DNA of 64,000 bases from Collinsella sp. (GCA_019419555.1 DXZR01000007.1:1-64000); one strand, 5' to 3'. Positions 43,251-52,094 are shown, counted from the first letter of the stretch. Translations and numbers: made by a program. Notes: generated by a model from the sequence alone, not told the origin.

Positions 43251-44114
43251 ATGTTCGGATACATCTATAAGAAAGACGTCGCCATTATCGCGGTTGTCCT
43301 GTGTCTTTGTCTGGGCGTGGGCAGTTTCTTCGACTATCAGATTTCGAGCGCGCTGTTCAATATCGGCAGCATGTACGGCCGCTTTATCGAGGCCGTCGGC
43401 GAGATGCCGTTTGAGCTGACGGCGAGCGTCGCGGGCGTCATGCTCGTGCGCGCGGTGCGTCCCGACTCCGGGGGGAGCAAATGGCTCGCCGTGCTCGGCA
43501 TCCTCGTCAACGTTGGCCTGGCCGGCTACGAGATCGTCTCGTCCCTGAAGGTTGGCGGCAAACTCATCGCTGTTCAGTTAGTGCTGACGTTTGTGCTGGT
43601 GATCGCCGCCAACCTTATCGTCTATCGCCTCACGCGCGCGACCGAGTCCGACGAGCTTACGCGCTGGGCGTTGATGGTACTTGCTGTGTGGGTCGCTCAG
43701 GCCATCATCCTCAACGTCATTGTTAAGCCGTTATGGTCGCGCCCGCGCATGCGCGTGATCGAGGTCACGCCGGGGCTCAATTTTCAGCCGTGGTGGGTGA
43801 TCGGCAACCCCGACAAGTGGGCCTATATCGCCGCCGGCGTGATTAAGGACGGGTTCAAGTCGTTTGCGAGCGGACACACGGCGCATGCGGCGATTGGCCT
43901 TATGCTCGCCGGGCTTCCCGCGGCAGCCTTTAAGGAAAAACCTTCGCGTCGCCGCGTGATCTTTTGGGCGGCGGCTGTGATCGCGGCGCTCGTCGCCTTT
44001 GGGCGCATCGTGATTGGAGCGCACTTTTTGAGTGACGTGAGCTGCGGTTTTGCCCTGGTACTGGCACTTGAGTGCCTTGCCGCGCGCATTGCCTATCCTC
44101 ACGGCGTACAATAG
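43251..44114 (+). CDS. PAP2-family membrane phosphatase
   Basis: 287 residues with about six membrane spans. The three phosphatase motifs are present: KPLWSRPRM, FASGHTAHAA, and RIVIGAHFLSDV with catalytic His. Probable substrates are lipid phosphates such as undecaprenyl pyrophosphate or phosphatidic acid. GAAAGGAAAGC lies before ATG 43251, 56 bp after mfd. Confidence 0.9.
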   Translation: MFGYIYKKDVAIIAVVLCLCLGVGSFFDYQISSALFNIGSMYGRFIEAVGEMPFELTASVAGVMLVRAVRPDSGGSKWLAVLGILVNVGLAGYEIVSSLKVGGKLIAVQLVLTFVLVIAANLIVYRLTRATESDELTRWALMVLAVWVAQAIILNVIVKPLWSRPRMRVIEVTPGLNFQPWWVIGNPDKWAYIAAGVIKDGFKSFASGHTAHAAIGLMLAGLPAAAFKEKPSRRRVIFWAAAVIAALVAFGRIVIGAHFLSDVSCGFALVLALECLAARIAYPHGVQ

Positions 44115-44159
44115 CCCCACCTGAATCATCTGGCCGATACCTGGTAAGAGAGGATTGCC

Positions 44160-45185
44160 ATGCTCGCGTTCAACAACGACTATTCCCACGGCGCACATCC
44201 GGCGGTGCTGCAGGCGCTCGTCGACACCAACATGGAGCCGCAGCCTGGCTACGGCACCGATGCGCACACCGAGCGTGCCAAGCAGCTTATTCGCGAGGCC
44301 TGCCAGGCCCCCGATGCCGACGCGTTTTTTCTGGTGGGCGGCACGCAGGCCAACGCGACGGTGATCGACATGCTGCTCGCGCCGTACGAGGGCGTCGTTG
44401 CTGCTGAGACTGGCCACGTTGCCTGCCACGAGGCTGGTGCCATCGAGTTTGGCGGCCACAAGGTGCTCACCATCCCCGGCTACGAGGGCAAGATGCACGC
44501 CGAGGACCTCGAGAACTATATCCAGGTGTTCTACGAAAACGAGAGCTACGAGCACACGGTGTTCCCGGGCGCCGTGTACGTGAGTCTATCGACCGAGTAC
44601 GGCACGCTCTACTCCAAGGCCGAGCTCGCGGCGATTCATGCGGTATGCCAGAAGCGCGAGATTCCGCTGTTTGTGGACGGTGCTCGCCTGGCCTATGCGC
44701 TGGCGGCCGATGAGTGCGACATTACCCTGCCCGAGCTGGCGCAGCTGTGCGACGTGTTCTACATCGGCGGCACCAAGTGTGGCGCGCTTTGCGGCGAGGC
44801 CGTGGTGTTTTGTGGCATGCACGCTCCGGCGCATCCCATTCCGCGCATTAAGCAGCACGGCGCGCTGTTGGCCAAGGGTCGCCTAACGGGCGTCCAGTTT
44901 GAGGCGCTCTTTACCGATGGCCTGTATTTTGAGATTGGCCGCCAGGCGATTGAGACCGCTCAGGCGCTGCGTCGCGTGCTGCACGAGCGCGGCTACCAGT
45001 TCTTTTTGGAGACGCCCACAAACCAGCAGTTCGTGATTCTGCCCAACGAGGACATGGCCCGCATTCGCGAGCATGCGGCGATCGAATACTGGGAAAAGTA
45101 CGACGAGACCCACACGGTGGTGCGCTTTTGCACCAGCTGGGCCACGACGCAGGAGGATATCGACGCGCTGGCGGCTGTCCTGTAG
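44160..45185 (+). CDS. ltaE: Low-specificity L-threonine aldolase
   Basis: 341 residues, PLP-dependent beta-eliminating lyase family. Splits L-threonine or L-allo-threonine into glycine and acetaldehyde. The N-terminal FNNDYSHGAHPAVLQAL, the PLP-stacking His in TGHVACHEAGAIEFGGHKV, the Asp in LFVDGARLAYAL and the Schiff-base Lys in GGTKCGALCGEAVV are all seen. GAGAGGA precedes ATG 44160. Terminator at 45203. The specificity among beta-hydroxy amino acids is not fixed by the sequence. Confidence 0.93.
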   Translation: MLAFNNDYSHGAHPAVLQALVDTNMEPQPGYGTDAHTERAKQLIREACQAPDADAFFLVGGTQANATVIDMLLAPYEGVVAAETGHVACHEAGAIEFGGHKVLTIPGYEGKMHAEDLENYIQVFYENESYEHTVFPGAVYVSLSTEYGTLYSKAELAAIHAVCQKREIPLFVDGARLAYALAADECDITLPELAQLCDVFYIGGTKCGALCGEAVVFCGMHAPAHPIPRIKQHGALLAKGRLTGVQFEALFTDGLYFEIGRQAIETAQALRRVLHERGYQFFLETPTNQQFVILPNEDMARIREHAAIEYWEKYDETHTVVRFCTSWATTQEDIDALAAVL

Positions 45186-45202
45186 CCTGATGTAATGACG
45201 AG

Positions 45203-45246
45203 AGGCCGCCTTGCGCTGGGTTTGGCGCAAGGCGGCCTTTGTTTTT
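45203..45246 (+). terminator. Terminator of the threonine aldolase gene
   Basis: AGGCCGCCTTGCGC pairs with GCGCAAGGCGGCCT over an 8-nt loop, followed by TTGTTTTT. Confidence 0.9.
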
Positions 45247-45262
45247 GAGGGGGAGGGGCTGT

Positions 45263-45853
45263 ATGCCCGAGATGTCCGAGCCGACGATTCGCCTGGCGAC
45301 GCCCGATGATGCGCCGGCGTTGCTTGCCATCTATGAGCCGTATGTGCGCCAGACGGCGATTACCTGCGAATACGAGGTGCCGAGCGTTGAGGAGTTCGCC
45401 GGGCGCATCGAGCGTACGCTCAAGCGCTATCCGTATTTGGTGATGGAATTGGACGGGCGTCCGGTAGGCTATGCCTATGTGAGTCCGCTTAACAGCCGCG
45501 AGGCATACGACTGGTCGGTCGAGACATCGATCTACCTGGCGCGCGATGTGCGCCACGGCGGGCTGGGCCGCAAGCTGCACGATGCGCTCAAGCAATGCCT
45601 GATCGCGATGGGCATCACCAACATGTGCGCGCTCATTGCCGTACCGCACGACAAGGACGATGAGTACCTGACGCACAACAGTCAGGATTTCCATGCCCAT
45701 ATGGGCTACCGCCTGGTGGGCGCCTTCGATCGCTGCGCCCAAAAGTTCGGCCGCTGGTACGACATGTGCTGGATGGAGCTGGTCCTAGCCGAGCGCACAC
45801 CCAACCAACCCAAGCCGACCTGGTTCCCCGACCTCCCCAAACCTGCCATTTAG
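45263..45853 (+). CDS. GNAT acetyltransferase, phosphinothricin N-acetyltransferase-like
   Basis: 196 residues. The acetyl-CoA-binding motif A is degenerate but recognisable (ETSIYLARDVRHGGLGRKLHDAL). The N-terminal IRLATPDDAPALLAIYEPYV and the C-terminal HMGYRLVGAFDRCAQKFGRWYDMCWMEL match the Pat/YwnH branch, which acetylates amino acid analogues. ATG 45263 follows GAGGGGGAGGGG. The stop codon lies inside a palindrome (45840-45876) that also covers the stop of the convergent GntR gene. Confidence 0.85.
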   Translation: MPEMSEPTIRLATPDDAPALLAIYEPYVRQTAITCEYEVPSVEEFAGRIERTLKRYPYLVMELDGRPVGYAYVSPLNSREAYDWSVETSIYLARDVRHGGLGRKLHDALKQCLIAMGITNMCALIAVPHDKDDEYLTHNSQDFHAHMGYRLVGAFDRCAQKFGRWYDMCWMELVLAERTPNQPKPTWFPDLPKPAI

Positions 45854-45876
45854 GGACAGGTTTATTTTGGCAGGTT
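45840..45876. terminator. Palindrome across two convergent stop codons
   Basis: AACCTGCCA (45840-45848) pairs with TGGCAGGTT (45868-45876) around GGGACAGG. It overlaps the stop of the GNAT gene (45851-45853) and reaches the stop of gntR1 (45875-45877). Probably a bidirectional terminator. An inverted relative lies at 53280-53314. Confidence 0.6.
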
Positions 45877-46597
45877 AGCCGATGGGTTCGGTGTATTTGG
45901 CGCGGTCGGTGCGTTGGATGCGCTTGGAGACATGGAGCGGGCGGCCGTCGGTGTCGTAGACGTAGTCGGTGATTAGGATCAACGCCTGCCCGCGCTCAAC
46001 GTTGAGCAAAAACGCCTCGTTTTGCGAGGCGTAGCACACCTCAAAGGTCTTATGCCCCTGTGCCGGCGCGCGATGGAACTCCTGTCGCAGCGTGGCGTAG
46101 AGTGAACCGTTAATATCGCGATCGATGAGCGTCTCGAAGCTTGGCGGCAGGTAGGTGGTCTCCAGGCACAGCGGCGCGTCGTCCAGGTAGCGCAGGCGGA
46201 CAAGTTTGACGAGCTTGCTGCCCACGGCGGCGTCAAAGAACTTAGCTATGCTGCCGGCCGCCTTGGCAAAGCCCGAGTCCACGGTGCGCGTGGTGGGCTT
46301 CATGCCCTGGCCTTCGACCTGCTTGGTATAGCTCGAAAACACCAGGTTGTTCTCGTGGAGCGCGGGCGTGTCGGCCACAAAGGCGCCACGCCCGCGCTCG
46401 GTGTGCACCAGGCCCTCATCAACGAGCACCTTAAGGGCGTGGCGCACGGTGCTGCGTGACAGCCCCGATTCGTCCATGAGCTCCATCTCGGACGGCAGCT
46501 TGTCTCCGCGTGCGTAGGTGCCGGCGGCGATGCGGTCGCGCAGCATGCCCGCCAAGCGCTCGTATTGGGCCAGTTTCTTTTTAGACGAAGCGTTCAT
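45875..46597 (-). CDS. GntR-family regulator with UTRA domain (GntR1)
   Basis: 240 residues: winged helix at about 10-75 (LRDRIAAGTYARGDKLPSEMELMDESGLSRSTVRHALKVLVDEGLV) and a UTRA effector domain (about 95-238) of the HutC/FrlR kind that binds a phosphosugar. It is divergent from the SIS gene at 46803, and three copies of TGTAT-N2-AAC-TTGTAT-like sites lie between them (46608, 46641, 46747). It most likely represses that gene and itself until the substrate phosphate appears. Confidence 0.92.
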   Translation of the reverse strand: MNASSKKKLAQYERLAGMLRDRIAAGTYARGDKLPSEMELMDESGLSRSTVRHALKVLVDEGLVHTERGRGAFVADTPALHENNLVFSSYTKQVEGQGMKPTTRTVDSGFAKAAGSIAKFFDAAVGSKLVKLVRLRYLDDAPLCLETTYLPPSFETLIDRDINGSLYATLRQEFHRAPAQGHKTFEVCYASQNEAFLLNVERGQALILITDYVYDTDGRPLHVSKRIQRTDRAKYTEPIG

Positions 46598-46607
46598 GCG
46601 ATCAACC

Positions 46608-46762
46608 TGTATCTAACTTGTATACTTACCGAACAAAGCATGTATCCAACATGACAACAAAACCGCTGGTAATGGATTGCCGAAAACCTTACCAACAAAA
46701 TTTCTAAGACAAATATAGCATACAACTAGTCGACATAACCAAAACATGTATGTAACTTGTAT
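46608..46762. promoter_or_regulatory. Three GntR1-type operators in the divergent promoter region
   Basis: TGTATCTAACTTGTAT at 46608-46623, TGTATCCAACATG at 46641-46653 and TGTATGTAACTTGTAT at 46747-46762. The motif is not found in the other GntR promoter regions, so it is likely specific to GntR1. Confidence 0.7.
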
Positions 46763-46802
46763 GCCATCGAGAGCATCAAACGAGAAGAAAGGCTGATGCA
46801 CG

Positions 46803-47795
46803 ATGACTACTCAGGAACAGGTTAAGGATGTCGTCTCCCAGGTTTTGGCTGACAAGGCAGACAAGGGCGGCATCAAGCGCGTCGTGTGGATTGGCGCTGG
46901 CGGATCCAACGGCGGCAACTATCCTGCCCAGTACTTTATGGAGCACGAGGCCACGCAGGTCGTGAGCTCCAGCTACACCAGCAACGAGTTCGTGCACGCC
47001 ACCCCGGCCTACGTCAACGAGAACACCCTGGCCGTGGTCGTGTCCATGCGCGGCACCAAGGAGACCATCGTCGCCGCCCAGGTCGCCAAGGACCACGGCG
47101 CCAGCACCATCGCCATCTATGTCGACGAGTCCGGCCTTACCGAGGTCTGCGACTACAAGATCCAGTACGATAGCCTGGCCGTCGATGAGTCCTGCATGGG
47201 CCGCACCAACTCCGCCGTCGTGACCATGATCGCCATGGAGCTTACGCAGCAGACCGAGGGCTATGCCGAGTACGAGACCGCTATGGCCGCGTTTGACTTG
47301 GTCGACCCCATCTATCGCAAGGCCGTCGAGTACACCCGTCCGCTCGCTGCCAAGTGGGCCGAGCAGAACGCCGACAAGCCCTGCATCAACGTCATGGCCC
47401 AGGGCCCGCTCTTTGGTGCCGCCTACGTCTTTAGCATCTGCAACGTGCAGGAGATGCTGCAGATCGACTCTTGCACCATCAACACCTGCGATTTCTTCCA
47501 TGGCCCCTTCGAGATCCTGGACAAGCGCACCTCGCTGTTCCAGCTCATCAGTGTCGGCCGCAGCCGCTGCAACGACGAGCGCGGCATCCGCTTCGTCAAC
47601 CAGTACGGTGGCGAGCGCGTCTATCAGCTCGACGCCAAGGAGCTCGGCCTTAACGACATCAAGGACAGCGTGAGCGAGTACTTCAACCACCTGATCTTTG
47701 CCCCGATCCTCAACAACGTGTACATGCGCGCGCTCTCTGCCGTCACCCACAAGGACTACATGACGCGCCGCTACATGTGGAAGCTGGACTACTAG
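46803..47795 (+). CDS. SIS-domain sugar-phosphate deglycase-like protein (SIS1)
   Basis: 330 residues with two SIS folds, of the FrlB/GfrE/FraB group that cleaves 6-phosphorylated Amadori compounds into a hexose 6-phosphate and an amino acid. The phosphosugar-binding loop is GAGGSNGGNYPA (about 31-42). The proposed catalytic pair of the group, Glu and His 16 residues apart, is Glu 217 (VQEML) and His 233 (FFHGPFE). Two residues before FFHGP it has Cys-Asp where SIS2 and SIS3 have Gly-Glu. The tail RRYMWKLDY is the family ending. It is divergent from gntR1 and controlled by its sites. The exact substrate cannot be told. Confidence 0.85.
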   Translation: MTTQEQVKDVVSQVLADKADKGGIKRVVWIGAGGSNGGNYPAQYFMEHEATQVVSSSYTSNEFVHATPAYVNENTLAVVVSMRGTKETIVAAQVAKDHGASTIAIYVDESGLTEVCDYKIQYDSLAVDESCMGRTNSAVVTMIAMELTQQTEGYAEYETAMAAFDLVDPIYRKAVEYTRPLAAKWAEQNADKPCINVMAQGPLFGAAYVFSICNVQEMLQIDSCTINTCDFFHGPFEILDKRTSLFQLISVGRSRCNDERGIRFVNQYGGERVYQLDAKELGLNDIKDSVSEYFNHLIFAPILNNVYMRALSAVTHKDYMTRRYMWKLDY

Positions 47796-47967
47796 TTACG
47801 CCGTTCTACCGAACGGCGTAACGGCTCGACGCTGCGCGCCCGGCATTTGGCCAATCTGCCATTCAATTTCAAAGGCGCGACCAGAAGGTCAGCGCCTTTT
47901 CATTTCACGGCACCTTGGCTCAAATGACGGGCGCTCGCTGACGTTGCCAAAACGTCGGCGTTGCCGT
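47796..47967. repeat. Structured 172-bp module, copy A (3' of SIS1)
   Basis: Starts directly after the SIS1 stop. Hairpin H0 is 47796-47821 (TTACGCCGTTC, loop TACC). Closing helix P1 is ACGGC 47821-47825 with GCCGT 47963-47967. P2 is 47836-47849 with 47921-47934 (13 of 14 pairs). P3 is 47871-47900, with loop AGAA and a bulged A at 47891; its outer stem plus T-run could also serve as the terminator. The partner copy is 56242-56413. Confidence 0.8.
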
Positions 47968-48117
47968 GGTTGGCACTTGGGGACGTTCCTTTTGTGCCGG
48001 CACTTGGGGACACTCCTGGGAATCATTTCCTCGTTCGCCGATTTGTGTCTTGAAAAATGTATATAACGACTATAACGTAGTGTGAAACATATTGGAAACA
48101 ATACCGAGGAGGCTGCG
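47968..48117. promoter_or_regulatory. GGGGAC repeats and EamA promoter with GntR2-type sites
   Basis: GGCACTTGGGGACGTTCC and GGCACTTGGGGACACTCC (47972-48018) belong to the dispersed GGGGAC family. Two direct TATAACG units (48062-48068 and 48071-48077) match the sequence found before the PTS operon and gntR2. Confidence 0.6.
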
Positions 48118-49200
48118 TTGAAGAAAAGCAATCTGGGCTATGTGCTGGTGCTGATCGCCGCGCTTATGTGGGGCAGCATCGGAATCTTTGTAAAAGGCAT
48201 CTCGGCCCTGGGTGTTTCGTCTCAGAGCATGGCGGCCTTTCGCCTGTTGTCGGGTGCCGTCTTAATGGCTCCGGTCTTGGCGTTCATGGGTTGCCAGGGA
48301 GGCGATCGTGAGGGAAAAGCATCGGGTCCCCTGGCACTGTTCAAGGCAAGTCCTAAAGAGCTTGTTCCCTGTGCGCTTCTTGGCATTATCGGCCTCGCCA
48401 CCGCTAACACGCTTTATTACGAGTGCATGGGCGAGGTGGGCATGTCCACGGCCTCGGTGCTGCTCTACACCTCGCCGGTGTTTGGCGTCATGCTCGGCCG
48501 CGTGCTTTATCGCGAGGATGTGACTCCCAACAAGCTCGTTGCCATCGCTTTTAATATCGGTGGCTGTGTACTCGCAGTGACCAATGGCGACCTTTCCGGT
48601 TTCCATTTTTCGGTTTGGGGCGTCACGTCGGGCGTGATCGCGGGCTTTTGTGGCGCGTCGCTCGCGGTGTTTAGCCGGATAGCAACCAAGACGGTCCACC
48701 CGCTGGCTGTCACGTTTTGGGGCCTTGTTTTTGGCGGTGCGGTTATGGCGGCTATCGCGGCTCCGTGGCCAGATGTCGCCGCGGCAATGTCGCCTCAGCT
48801 GCTGCTGCTGTTCCTTGGTTTTGGACTCATCCCCACAGCCGTGGCCTATGTCTTATATATGCAGGGTCTGTCCATGGGGCTCGAGACATCGAAAGTTCCC
48901 GTCGTAATGTCTTTCGAGACAGTCGTCACCGTACTGGTGGGCATTGGCATCTACGCCGAGCCCGCCGGCGCGATCAAGGTCCTGGGCATCGTGCTGGTGC
49001 TCGCGTCCATCCTGATCATGAACACCGACTTCTCCAAGCTGCGCAACAGTGTGTTTGTCGGTCATGTCGTTGAGAGCATGACCTTTAAGCCCAACGCGTG
49101 GTGGACGGAGAAATCGCAGGACATGGATCTGTTTAAGGAGCGCACCGGCATCGCGCTGGAGCCCACCGTGCAGGAAAGCCCCTGGTACTTTGTGCGATAG
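48118..49200 (+). CDS. EamA/DMT-family transporter with C-terminal extension
   Basis: 360 residues: ten membrane spans in two EamA repeats (GYVLVLIAALMWGSIGIFVKG; GVTSGVIAGFCGASLAVFSRIA) and an unusual 60-residue soluble tail (FSKLRNSVFVGHVVESMTFKPNAWW...). TTG 48118 is chosen, with GAGGAGG seven bases upstream; an ATG at 48082 lacks a site. The promoter carries TATAACG repeats like those before the PTS operon, so it probably belongs to the GntR2 regulon and may export the amino acid or amine released by the deglycases. Its substrate is inferred from that context only. Confidence 0.85.
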   Translation: MKKSNLGYVLVLIAALMWGSIGIFVKGISALGVSSQSMAAFRLLSGAVLMAPVLAFMGCQGGDREGKASGPLALFKASPKELVPCALLGIIGLATANTLYYECMGEVGMSTASVLLYTSPVFGVMLGRVLYREDVTPNKLVAIAFNIGGCVLAVTNGDLSGFHFSVWGVTSGVIAGFCGASLAVFSRIATKTVHPLAVTFWGLVFGGAVMAAIAAPWPDVAAAMSPQLLLLFLGFGLIPTAVAYVLYMQGLSMGLETSKVPVVMSFETVVTVLVGIGIYAEPAGAIKVLGIVLVLASILIMNTDFSKLRNSVFVGHVVESMTFKPNAWWTEKSQDMDLFKERTGIALEPTVQESPWYFVR

Positions 49201-49337
49201 AGGATTGCGCGCAGGGTCTGACCTCGGGTTATCCAGCCAGCGCCGGCCTACCCAGCCCCAACGTTTCAAGTACGTTAAACCCGTCAACGGTCGATTTTCA
49301 CCCGCGAACGGTCTTTATACTAATTAGCAATATAAGC

Positions 49338-49370
49338 AACGTATAAGACGTTATAATGACCATAACGAAA
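49338..49370. promoter_or_regulatory. GntR2-type operator before the PTS operon
   Basis: CGTTAT (49349-49354) and ATAACG (49362-49367) form an inverted repeat inside ACGTATAAGACGTTATAATG. Related sequences lie at 48062-48077 and 55377-55391. Confidence 0.65.
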
Positions 49371-49383
49371 AGGAGGAGGCAAG

Positions 49384-50307
49384 ATGAATCAGATCATTCT
49401 CGCATCTCATGGCGGCCTGGCCGCAGGCGCCAAAGACACGCTCGAGATGGTTCTCGGCGACGTGTCGAACGTCCACGTCGTGTCGCTTGCTCGTGACGAC
49501 AAGGAGCCCATCACCAATAAGGTGGACGCCATGATCGCCACGTTCAACGCGGACGACACCGTCTATGTGCTGACCGATATGCTCGGCAGCTCGGTCAACA
49601 ACAGCATGGTCGAGCTTTCCAAGAACGGCACGAAGTTCACGGTTGTCAGCGGTTTCAACATCCCGCTGGCACTGACGCTCGCTATGAGCCCCGCCCCCAT
49701 CAAGGGTGCCGAGCTCGCGGCCCTCATCAACGAGGCCCGCACCGGTCTGACCAACCCCAACGCACCGGTCGAGGTCGCCGCGGCTCCCGCCAAGAAGGCC
49801 AAGGCACCCCGTCACAGCTCCGGCCCCGCCAAGATCGTCCTCGCACGTCTTGACTACCGTCTGCTGCACGGCCAGGTCGTCTTTACCTGGACCACCAAGG
49901 TTCAGGCCGAGCGCATCATCGTCGTCGACAACGCTGCCGCCAACGATGACATCAAGAAGGGCGCTCTTAAGCTGGCCAAGCCCCAGGGCGTGCGCCTGAA
50001 CGTCTTCACCGTCGAGCGTGCCCTCGCCAAGATGGACAAGCTCAACACCCTCGGCGAGCGCGTCATGTTCGTCTTTGGCAACACTGCCGAGATGCTGCAG
50101 TTCTGCCAGGGCTACAAGCTCGACGCCATCAACCTGGGCGCCACCGCCAACCACGACGGTGCCGATCAGATCGGCGGCAAGGACAGCTCCGTCTTCCTCG
50201 ACGCCACCCAGAAGGCCGACGTCAACCAGCTGCTCGACATGGGTATCAAGCTCTATGTCCAGCAGACCCCTACGTATCAGAGCGTCGACATCGACGCCAA
50301 GCTGTAA
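49384..50307 (+). CDS. PTS mannose-family EIIAB
   Basis: 307 residues, a fused EIIA-EIIB as in ManX. The EIIA His is His 9 (LASHGGLA). The linker (about 125-148) is Ala/Pro/Lys-rich. The EIIB His is His 162 in LARLDYRLLHGQVV. It passes phosphate from HPr to a sugar moved by EIIC/EIID. AAAAGGAGGAGGC precedes ATG 49384. First gene of EIIAB-EIIC-EIID-SIS2; neighbouring deglycases suggest a glycated amino acid as substrate rather than mannose. Confidence 0.95.
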   Translation: MNQIILASHGGLAAGAKDTLEMVLGDVSNVHVVSLARDDKEPITNKVDAMIATFNADDTVYVLTDMLGSSVNNSMVELSKNGTKFTVVSGFNIPLALTLAMSPAPIKGAELAALINEARTGLTNPNAPVEVAAAPAKKAKAPRHSSGPAKIVLARLDYRLLHGQVVFTWTTKVQAERIIVVDNAAANDDIKKGALKLAKPQGVRLNVFTVERALAKMDKLNTLGERVMFVFGNTAEMLQFCQGYKLDAINLGATANHDGADQIGGKDSSVFLDATQKADVNQLLDMGIKLYVQQTPTYQSVDIDAKL

Positions 50308-50343
50308 TCAACCAGGCTTTTGCCTGACTGAAAGGAGAAGGGT

Positions 50344-51138
50344 ATGAATACGTTCATCAGTGCGGTGCTCGTCGGCCTCGTCGGCGTGTTCTGCATGTGG
50401 GACTCCCGCCTGCTCGGTCGTCTTAACTTCGAGCAGCCCCTCGTTGGCGCTACGCTCGTCGGTCTGCTGCTGGGTGATGTGCCCACCGGCCTTGCCGTCG
50501 GTGCCGCCGTCGAGCTCGTGTCCATGGGCCTGGTGCAGGTCGGCGCCGCCGTTCCGCCCGATATGGTCCTGGGCGGCATCGTGGCCGCTGCCTTTGCGTG
50601 CCTGACCGATGCTTCTGCCGAGACCGCCATGACGATCGCCATCCCGGTCGCCGTCCTGGGTCAGCTCCTCGGCATCGTGTTCCGTTCCATCATCGCCGCC
50701 CTCACCCATGTGGCAGATAGCGCGATCGATAACGGAAAGTTCAAGACCGCCTACCGCATGCACATCTGCGCCGGCTCCGGTCTGTACGCCGTCATGTACT
50801 TCCTGCCGATCTTCCTCGCCGTCTTTGTTGGCACCGACCTGGTTCAGGCCATCGTCAACATGGTTCCCGAGTGGCTGTCCACTGGTCTTAACGTTTCGAC
50901 CAAGATCATGACCGCCTACGGCTTGGCCCTGCTGCTCACCATGATGATCAAGAAGGGTATGACTCCGTTCCTGTTCATCGGTTTCCTGCTCGCCGCTTAC
51001 CTCAACCTGTCCGTCATCGCGGTCGCTCTGATCGGTGTGTGCCTGGCTGTCGTCTTCATGGGCTTCAAGTTCAACGGTTCCCATGCAGCCGCCGGTGTCG
51101 ATTCCGACTACGATCCGCTCGAAGACGACGAAGACTAA
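50344..51138 (+). CDS. PTS mannose-family EIIC
   Basis: 264 residues, a membrane channel subunit with about seven spans. Family signatures include FEQPLVGATLVGLLLGDVPTGLAVGAAVELVSMG. AAAGGAGAAGGG precedes ATG 50344. It forms the translocator with EIID, whose gene begins 13 bp after its stop. Confidence 0.95.
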   Translation: MNTFISAVLVGLVGVFCMWDSRLLGRLNFEQPLVGATLVGLLLGDVPTGLAVGAAVELVSMGLVQVGAAVPPDMVLGGIVAAAFACLTDASAETAMTIAIPVAVLGQLLGIVFRSIIAALTHVADSAIDNGKFKTAYRMHICAGSGLYAVMYFLPIFLAVFVGTDLVQAIVNMVPEWLSTGLNVSTKIMTAYGLALLLTMMIKKGMTPFLFIGFLLAAYLNLSVIAVALIGVCLAVVFMGFKFNGSHAAAGVDSDYDPLEDDED

Positions 51139-51151
51139 GGAGGAACACACT

Positions 51152-51985
51152 ATGGCAACCGCAACCAAGGACGTGTCCCTGAACAAGAAGGTCAGCCAGT
51201 TCTTCTGGCGCTCCTGGGCCATCCAGGCCTCTTGGAACTACGAGCGTCAGATGAACATGGGCTTCCTCTACGGCATGGTTCCCACGCTCGATCGCCTCTA
51301 TCCGGACGAGTCCGACCCCAAGCAGCTCGCCGCTAAGAAAGAGGCTTACCACCGTCACATGGCGTTCTACAACTGCACCCCGCAGACGAGCGCTTTCATC
51401 CTGGGCCTCGCCGCCTCCATGGAGGAGGAGTACGCCAAGGATCCCGAGAAATTCGATCCCGATTCGATCAACGCGGTCAAGACCTCCCTCATGGGTCCGC
51501 TTTCCGGCATCGGTGACTCCTTCTTCCAGGGCACCATCCGCGTTATCGCCTTTGGCCTGGGTGTTCAGCTGGCTCAGCAGGGCTCCATCATGGGCCCGAT
51601 CCTGGCCATGCTCATCTCCATCGTGCCCTCCGTGCTGATCACCTGGTTCGCAGCCAAGATCGGCTACCAGGGTGGCCACGAGTACCTGAGCAAGCTCCAG
51701 GGCGGCGATCTCATGGAGAAGCTCATGTATGTCTGCGGTATCGTGGGTCTTATGTCCGTGGGCGGCATGATCGCCACGCTGATCGGCGCCACCACCCCGC
51801 TGCAGTTCGCTGACGGCACCGTCGTGATCCAGGACATCCTGGACGGCATGATGCCCCAGATGATCTCCCTCGGCCTCACCGGCCTTATGTACTGGCTCAT
51901 CAAGAAGAACGTCAACACCGGTTGGCTTCTCGTGATCGCCATCGTGGGCGGCATCGCCCTCTCCGCGGCCGGCATCCTGGCCTAG
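51152..51985 (+). CDS. PTS mannose-family EIID
   Basis: 277 residues. The opening FFWRSWAIQASWNYERQMNMGFLYGMVP and SLMGPLSGIGDSFFQGTIRVIAFGLG are EIID hallmarks. Spans occur mostly in the C-terminal half. AAGGAGG lies before ATG 51152. Together with EIIC it makes the channel and recognises substrate. A hairpin (52020-52050) and a GGGACAG palindrome (52062-52094) separate it from SIS2. Confidence 0.95.
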   Translation: MATATKDVSLNKKVSQFFWRSWAIQASWNYERQMNMGFLYGMVPTLDRLYPDESDPKQLAAKKEAYHRHMAFYNCTPQTSAFILGLAASMEEEYAKDPEKFDPDSINAVKTSLMGPLSGIGDSFFQGTIRVIAFGLGVQLAQQGSIMGPILAMLISIVPSVLITWFAAKIGYQGGHEYLSKLQGGDLMEKLMYVCGIVGLMSVGGMIATLIGATTPLQFADGTVVIQDILDGMMPQMISLGLTGLMYWLIKKNVNTGWLLVIAIVGGIALSAAGILA

Positions 51986-52061
51986 TCGCGACCAAGCGTC
52001 TAACCGCTTTCCCCCGGGGGCCTGCCTGGCATCCCATACCCCAGGCAGGCTTCCATCCCTA

Positions 52062-52094
52062 GATGTGTCAAAGGGACAGTTCCTTTGACACATC
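52062..52094. repeat. GGGACAG palindrome
   Basis: GATGTGTCAAAGG (52062-52074) pairs perfectly with CCTTTGACACATC (52082-52094) around GACAGTT. One of the dispersed GGGAC-core palindromes. Confidence 0.8.
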
